NCBI GenBank assembly: GCA_037447655.1
Contig: JBBHKE010003153.1
Span: 78,069-142,068, forward strand
DNA length: 64,000 nucleotides
Source: Zygnema cylindricum
Taxonomy: Eukaryota > Streptophyta > Zygnematophyceae > Zygnematales > Zygnemataceae
Direction of reading: 5' to 3'
Shown here: piece by piece, positions 57,928-64,000 of the stretch
Layout: the number at the start of each line of letters is the position of its first letter
How positions within the stretch are numbered: the stretch's first letter is position 1
Made by a program: the position numbers and the translations under genes
Notes under the pieces: model-generated
What the model was told of the DNA's origin: nothing
The model's database searches: none
The model's input: the letters and a program-made list of their open reading frames with translations, nothing else

Positions 57928-58570
57928 TTACTCGAAGAAAAGTCGATAGGGAGAAAACACTGGGGACGAAGGAGTAGAGAACTCGGAGCTTATTGTTGAG
58001 CTGGTAGAGGAGAGTCCACTGAGTCGCCATCTCACTATCCTTCAACTGACGGACCACCGAGGCCTGGGAGACAAAGGAAAGGGTAGAAGGATAAGGGAAA
58101 AGGGAAAGGGGAAAGGGAAAGGGAAAGGGAGAAGGAAAAGGGAGAAGGGAAAGGGAAAGGAAAGGGAAAAAGAAAGGGAAAAGAGAGAAGGGAGAAGGGA
58201 AAGGGAAAGGGAGAAGGGAAAAGGAGAAGGGAAAGGGAGAAGGGAAAGGGAAAGGGAGAAGGGAAAGGGAAAGGGAGAAGGGAAAGAGAAAGGGAGAAGG
58301 GAGAAGGGAAAGGGAGAAGGGAAAGGAAAGGGAGAAGGGGAAGGGAAAAGGGAAAGGGAGAAGGAAAGGGGAAAGGGAGACGGGAAAGGGAAAAGGAAAA
58401 GGGAAAAGGAAAAGGAAAAGGGAAAGGAAAGAGAAAGAGAAGGGAAAGAAAAGGGAAAGAGAAAGAAGAGAGAAAGAGAAAGAAAAGAGAAAGAAAAAAG
58501 AAAGAAAAGGACAAAAAAAGAAAATGAAAAGAAAACGAAAAGAGAGAGAAAGAGAAAAATAAAGAGAAAT

Positions 58571-58603
<33 letters not shown>

Positions 58604-58771
58604 GAAAGAGAGGGGAAAGAAAGGAAAAATAAAACGAGAAAAAAAAGTGAAAGAGAAACAAAAGAGAAAGGAAAAAGAAAGGAAAACGGGAGAGAGAAAA
58701 AAGGAAAGGAGAAAGAGAAGTAAGAAAAAAGAGAAAGAAAAAGAAAAAAAAAAAAAAAAAGAGGAAAAAAG

Positions 58772-58803
<32 letters not shown>

Positions 58804-61800
58804 AAAAAGCAAAAAAAACACGGGGGGGGGTGAGAGATGGTGTAAGGTTTAAAAAAACGAGAATGTATTGCATTTATGCTATCAGTAAGCAAAGGAAGCC
58901 ATTGGAGTGTTAGAGAGGGGAAGAGAGAAGAGAAATAAAAGATCAATGTATTAACAAGGAGAACTGCTGGTGACATAGTTAATTTCCTGCTCTTAGAATA
59001 AACCCCATCTTTACCTTCCTAGTAGATGTCGCGTTTCTTTCGAGGTTTTTCCTCTCCCCTCCCTCCCTCCCCCTCCCCCTTCCCTCTCCCCTCCCTCTCC
59101 CTCTCTCCCTTCCCTCTCCCTCTCCCCCTCCCCTCCCTCACCTGCACTTTCTTCCCGAACTGTATCTCCACCTCCGTCCCTAAACTCAGATTCGCCAAAC
59201 TCTTGAACGGATCCGTCGTGGGATCCAGCGACAGCAAATTGGGAATCTGCGGTGCGCTCACGAGGCGCCACCTGGCCTGTCCGAATTCGCCCTGGGTCTC
59301 GATTTTCGGCATTAGGGTTTCCACGGTGGCGGCCGCTAGCTTCCGAAACGCCAGCTGGCCGTCGGCTTCGAGGACAGATTCTTTCAGTTTCGCTTCGAAT
59401 TTCTCGGCAGCCTGGAGGGAGGGGAGGAGGAGAGGGAGAGGGAGGGAGGGGGGGAGGGGAGGGGGAGGAGGAGGGGAGGGGGAGGAGGAGGGGAGGGAGG
59501 GAGGGAGGGGGAAGGGGAGGGGGAGGGGGAGGGGAGGGAGGGAGGGAGGGGGAGGGGAGGGGAGACCAAATTAGCGTTATCAACACTAATTGGAATAGGC
59601 AGTGTAGTGTTAAGGTGAATCAGTTTTTTCTGTTTAGAAAAAACGCACGGGTAGTGAAAGGAACTCTGTCTACAAAAGAGTGCACCAAAATCAGTGTGGA
59701 TTACAAAACAAGGACCAGAATTAAGGTGGACGTACCGAAAATAATGTATACCAAAGTTATTGTGGGTTTACAGAAAAAGTTGCAGCAAAATTAGTGTGGA
59801 TTGATACAGGTACCAAAAGCATTATAATCACATTATAATAATGCTATTTTAGTCATATTTAAAAAAAAAAAACCACATTCAGGTTTGACAAAAACACAAG
59901 AAACTGCCAAAAACCCTGAATATAATAAAACCCCACAAAGAATCTATCTGCATAAGGCCTTTATAAAAAGACAAAAAGGAATGGGGGCAAAAAGTGGACT
60001 TTGTGGTTAAATGGGTAAATAGGTGAATGGATAAATGGGTAAATAGGTGAATGGATAAAGATAAATGGGTAAATAGGTGAATGGATAAAGATAAATGGGT
60101 AAATAGGTGAATGGATAAATGGGTGAATAGGTGAATGAATAAAATAGGTGAATGGATAAATAGGTAAATATATGAATGGATGAATGGGTGAATAGGTGAA
60201 TGAATAAAATAGGTGAATGGATAAATAGGTAAATAGGTGAATGAATAAAATAGGTGAGTGGATAAACAGGTAAATAGGTGAATGGATAAATGGGTATACC
60301 TCATGGCTTGAAAGTGACTCTTCTTTTCCAGTACCCGTAATCACCACATTGTCCTGTAGCAAAACTCCAAAAAAAGAGGGTAAATCTAGTGTTGTATACA
60401 AGGAGAAAAACCTTAATATTCGATTTTAACCCTCGATATTTGATATCGTAGAAACTTAAATCCTTGGTATATCACAAAATGTAACACAACTCATAGAAAA
60501 AAAAGAAAAGAAAAAAAAAACTAGCACACTAGAGGCATGTAAGGTTATATGTTGCACATTTTAAATGAAACAAAACATAGAACATGTAATACGGGCTTTA
60601 TTTTACACACAAAAACAAAAAAAAAGAGGAAAGCAAAAGGACAAACTGCTCCATGTCAATGTTTGTTCCACAGAACTAGATTTGCTTAGCTGCACCAACA
60701 ACTAAAGGGGATTAACTAAATGGTAAGATATAAAAACGGATCAAAAAAACATAGAGTGCCCTAAGAGTGTAATTTCGCTAAAAAAAACGAAATTACAATT
60801 TTCCCAAATTGGGTAAGGAAAACTCACCTGCCACTTAGTTGCCCTCCCTTGGATGCGAAGTTGAAAGTCGTTTCCGACTAGCTTTAAGTCAAGAGTCGGA
60901 TCAAGCCCCTATTTTACCAAAAAAAAATTGTTGTTGGTATTGTTAACGCTAATGCTTATGCTGAAGTTATTGTTATTGTTACTGTTATCGTTATTGTTAT
61001 TGTTATCGTCGTTATTGTTATCATTATCGTTATCGTTATTGTTTTTGTATTGCTATTGTATTGCGTTTACCACGGGAGCATACAAAGGGAGTACATTCAA
61101 AATTTACTACATCTTCCCTGTTGTGTCCACATGCTTTTTTGATGTTGATTTCTTTCGACTGGAAAAGGAATTAAATGAAAGTAAAGTAATTGCGAACAAA
61201 GAAATTAGGGTATTGACTACAACTGACTAATTGCTTACATTTATGAAAAACAATGCTTTTAAGAGCCAGTTTCAATTCCAAAATATGGAATTAATGATGT
61301 ATAATTTCAAATTTGTATCTTCAGGCTTCAGTTTTGAATTTTTAATTTCTAGTTTTCAATCCCCAATGTTCAGTTTTCTTTGTGTAAATCAGTTAAAAAA
61401 TTAAGCCAGTAAAACTAATTCAAACCAATTAATCTAGTTTCCCATCATCAAGGAGAAACTGACCTGCTCTGGTTCAAACTTGACTCTATTTGGGTGATCC
61501 CTGTTCAGGCGAACCTGCACAAAAAAAAGTTCAAATACTTCAAATTTTGTAAGGAATAAGGCAAATACTCATTATTAAAGTGATCAATCAATTAACACAA
61601 ACTGAAAAAAGAAAAAGAAAAAGGGAAATAGGATGAACAGTAAGGGAGAACTTGTAGAACTAACCAAAAACGTGAAGGTTACCAGAAAAATTAACTATTT
61701 GTAAGTTATTTGGGCCACGACTATTGTGCTCAATGGTGTACTAATAACAAAAAGACACCTTGACGATACAAATATGATTCAAAAAAAATAGCCCTCACTA

Positions 61801-64000
61801 TACACATCTTAAACTGTACATTTCAGTGTTGCTTTCATCGACCTTTTCAATACAAAACCCTGTTACGATCGTGGACGTTTCTAATTTTTATTTTGACAAT
61901 CCTGCAATGACTCATAAGGAACATTTTTAACATTTTCTTCTCCGGATTGGAAAGGTCCATGTCTTTACGCGATCAAATTCGCTTCTATTCACTTCATTTC
62001 CCTCCCAAAAATGGTGTTTAAAAAACCAATCGGATGAACCAAGCTAAACCAAACAACATTAACCTCGTTAAAAGAACCAAAATATCACTTTCTTGTTCTC
62101 ATCTGAAAGTGACGCGTGTCACTTACCTGTGTAGCTACCAAATTGACATCTCCACTTTCGAAAGCGAGAGTTCCTCGAGGTCGAACTTGACGAGGATCGG
62201 CACATCCATTAAGTTCAAGCTCTCCACTAGTCGCGAAATTGAGTATAAGAGGGTAAACAATTCGCAATTCAGGACCCAAATGGAGTTTCAAACCTCGAAG
62301 TCTTACAGCCACGGGAACTTGGGAAGGACCGTCCTCGACAACTTCGAGCTCTCCTGTCTCCTCGATTTCTTCAGCTGGAGGAAGGGAAGGGAAAGAAAAG
62401 AAAACAATGTGGAGTCAGATATGGGTTTAACTTTGTACGCATGTGACAATGGGTTACTTAAGTTTTTCTTTTCTCTTCCTTCTGTAAATGTCAAAAGGAC
62501 AATCATTTCAGAAGATTCCCAAATTAGGCGTCCATCTCTCCCTTTCTCCTTTCTTGCTCCCCAACCACGACCTTTGTTTGACAAAAATTTACTACCATTT
62601 CAGATTCACTTCCGTATGATATTGTATGAGAAACTCCTCCATATAAGTAGTTACCTCAACAGAAAGAGGAAAAGAGCCAAATGAACAGTTAATAATTTAA
62701 AGAGCCGTTAATTCTTTTTCTTTTTTCCCTTGGGCAAGTAACTCACCTTGACTTCCCTGAGATGTGTTCCATCTATCGCTCCCGATTGAAGTCACAGAGG
62801 CCTCAGTGGTAGGGGCTTTTTCCTGTGAGAGGTAAACATTTCCTCGGGACAAACTGATGAGTCCAGTCACTTCAGGCTCTTTGAGTGAGCCTAGGACCAC
62901 AATTTGACTGTCTACCTGTCCACTGCACATAAAAAATTGACAAATTTAATAAGTCTTCACCAAACCAAAACTAAAAAAAAAAAAAACTCACAAGAACTGC
63001 ACAGAGAGGGAATATAAATGCAGGAACTGCTCACACTAATGTGAGTAAACGTAATATTCACTCAGAGATATGTTCAAAATTGGACATTCTTTTGTTCAAA
63101 ATTGGACATTGTTTTATTTGTACTTATCTTTTGTACAATTTTTACAATTACTCATAGTGACTGCGAGTAATTTTGCATATACATTTCCCTATCAATGTTG
63201 TATGTGATAATTAATGTCAAAAAGCCAAATCCTCACCCTTTTTTATCAGTTCTGTCTCTTGCAACTTGGCGTTTATAATTTTGTATCTGACTTTCTAAAG
63301 CAATTTAGTTCCCTTTTCTCCATGTCCAAACCTAATAACCATATTTTAGCAGTCTTTGTTATTTGCAGGAGCGACAGGCTACGTTCAACAATCAATATTT
63401 GATATACAGACAATTTTAAGATCAATACTGAATTCTAACTCTTCCTGCCTGATAATACAATATTATAATGAGAATTCTACATTTTAAAATGCATCCCTTA
63501 TGTTCAACATCAACCTCTATTGCCATTTTCCAATGCGAATCACATTATAGATACTATTTATTTTTCAAGACTATTGTAACACCTTATTGCCTACAAAACT
63601 CAAACCAGGCTTATGAGATGACTATATATTAAAAGTGAGAATGTAAATATAAAACATTTCCTGCAACTCAAAGTTTGCCCAAAGCCACCTATTGGAAGTT
63701 TCCTTTAGCTTGCCATGTATACATGTACAAAAAGTATACACTGATATAAGCATATATGTTATAAAAGCACAAAGAAAAAATAAAATAAAAACCACTCCCC
63801 ACAACTGCATGCTAATCCAAAGATCTAGAATCAAAATCTCAAAAAATAAAATTGCAGAACTTTTTTTTTACCTGAAAACATTTCGAGCCCGGACTTCCAT
63901 AGCATCCGCTTTAATTGTGATACCGTCTCCCATACTGAAATCTTCCCTCGGTTTGAGAGGTAGTTGACCCCTCACAACTAAAACTCCTCTTCTTCCAAGT
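57928..64000 (-). CDS. TIC236: TIC236, C-terminal exons (TamB/DUF490 domain), partial
   Basis: Minus-strand exons: 64000-63872 (continues past the window), 62922-62747, 62374-62127, 61514-61464, 60908-60828, 60353-60300, 59411-59142, 58063-57928. All junctions are GT-AG and phases match. The joined translation (about 380 residues) has motifs of plant TIC236 / EMB2410: DFSMGDGITIKADAMEVRAR, YPLILNFATSGELELNG, GTLAFESGDVNLVATQ, VRLNRDHPNRVKFEPEQ, GLDPTLDLKLVGNDFQLR, GEFGQARWRLVSAPQIP, ASVVRQLKDSEMATQWTLLY. Known: TIC236 is an inner-envelope protein spanning to the outer-envelope Toc75, needed for protein import, homologous to bacterial TamB, with this C-terminal domain facing the outer membrane. 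The very end is uncertain: the family's (R)LLFE-like ending appears one frame off (RLFFE then TAA at 57928-57930), while the direct frame runs on to 57857 through low-complexity sequence. Confidence 0.93.
58085..58805 (+). repeat. (GGGAAA/GGGAGAA)n polypurine tract in last TIC236 intron
   Basis: About 720 bases of nearly pure purine (+ strand), i.e. polypyrimidine in the TIC236 pre-mRNA, ending 22 bases before the last exon. It fills most of the intron between 59142 and 58063. The 250-340 residue Phe/Ser open frames here are compositional. Confidence 0.93.
59041..59140. repeat. CCCTCT-rich tract at a TIC236 donor site
   Basis: Starts directly at the donor side of the 59142-59411 exon; on the gene strand it is GGGAGG-rich, opposite in strand bias to the rest of the intron. 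Confidence 0.85.
59412..59567 (+). repeat. G-rich (GGGGAGG)n tract at a TIC236 acceptor
   Basis: Runs of G4-5 on the + strand abut the acceptor of the 59411-59142 exon, giving a CCCTCC-only polypyrimidine tract on the gene strand. Strong G-quadruplex potential on the + strand. Confidence 0.9.
60005..60297 (+). repeat. Minisatellite (aaataggtgaatggataaatgggt)n in TIC236 intron
   Basis: About a dozen imperfect units made of 'aggtgaatggataaa' plus 'tgggtaaat', ending right at the donor of the 60353-60300 exon. The antisense IHSPIYPF open frames are compositional. Confidence 0.92.
60930..61066 (+). repeat. (GTTATT/GTTATC)n microsatellite in TIC236 intron
   Basis: Hexamer-like run of ttgttatt/gttatcgtt. 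Confidence 0.88.

Noticed and set aside
57857-58976. Overlapping 259-338 residue Phe/Ser/Leu open frames on the minus strand
   Set aside because: They are the polypyrimidine intron of TIC236 read in three frames; only the 58063-57928 part is exon.
59879-60401. Two 140-residue IHSPIYPF-repeat open frames on the minus strand
   Set aside because: Translation of the intronic minisatellite; only 60300-60353 is coding (TIC236 exon).
62034-62684. 216-residue + strand open frame
   Set aside because: Antisense shadow of the TIC236 exon at 62127-62374 and neighbouring intron.

Overview
Eukaryotic, plant-lineage (streptophyte) DNA. Genes are split by GT-AG introns. The strand labelled + carries a receptor-like kinase gene of the plant RLK/Pelle type, and the right end carries the 3' part of a chloroplast-envelope TIC236 gene, which is restricted to the green lineage. 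Most of the window is Ty1/copia retrotransposons, solo or fragmentary LTRs, DNA-transposon debris, long inverted repeats and very long polypurine/polypyrimidine tracts. A large, repeat-rich genome outside the flowering plants (for example a charophycean alga) would fit, but that is inference from style only.

Layout. 1-8722: degenerate tandem repeats, then an old minus-strand copia element (element A, 1020-8722) with diverged 1-kb LTRs and a 1.3-kb insertion in its integrase. 8723-9965: remnant hAT transposase (BED finger plus DUF659-type core) cut by element A. 10441-11470: degenerate CTGAACTGAAC-type repeat split by a 649-bp solo LTR with a perfect TTAAA target duplication. 13317-19646: plus-strand copia element of the same family (element C) with a perfect GTTCT target duplication but many stops. 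21423-27160: a Helitron-like 3' end, a 1.16-kb long inverted repeat, and a second 2.5-kb foldback structure that itself contains a 920-bp Harbinger-like element (TTA duplication).

27414-48777 (+): the most interesting locus. Eighteen exons, all phase-compatible, give an 824-residue receptor-like kinase: signal peptide, eight tandem hevein-type (ChtBD1) chitin-binding-like domains, a proline-rich stalk, one membrane span and a Ser/Thr kinase. Every hevein domain is one 123-bp exon bounded by phase-1 introns, and the domains repeat in the order A-B-C-A-B-C-A-B. Its introns hold six copies of a ~220-bp MITE family and one copia element (element D, 41175-46548), which sits between the exon for the catalytic loop and the exon for DFG.

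48778-57900: intergenic, with a 0.6-kb GGGAGA tract, a copia LTR fragment, a dispersed repeat shared in inverted orientation with 23.6-23.9 kb, and a 10-bp N gap (53026-53035). 57928-64000 (-): last eight exons of TIC236 (TamB/DUF490 C-terminus), continuing beyond the window; its introns are unusually rich in simple-sequence polypyrimidine (sense strand) tracts. No rRNA, tRNA or CRISPR was seen.
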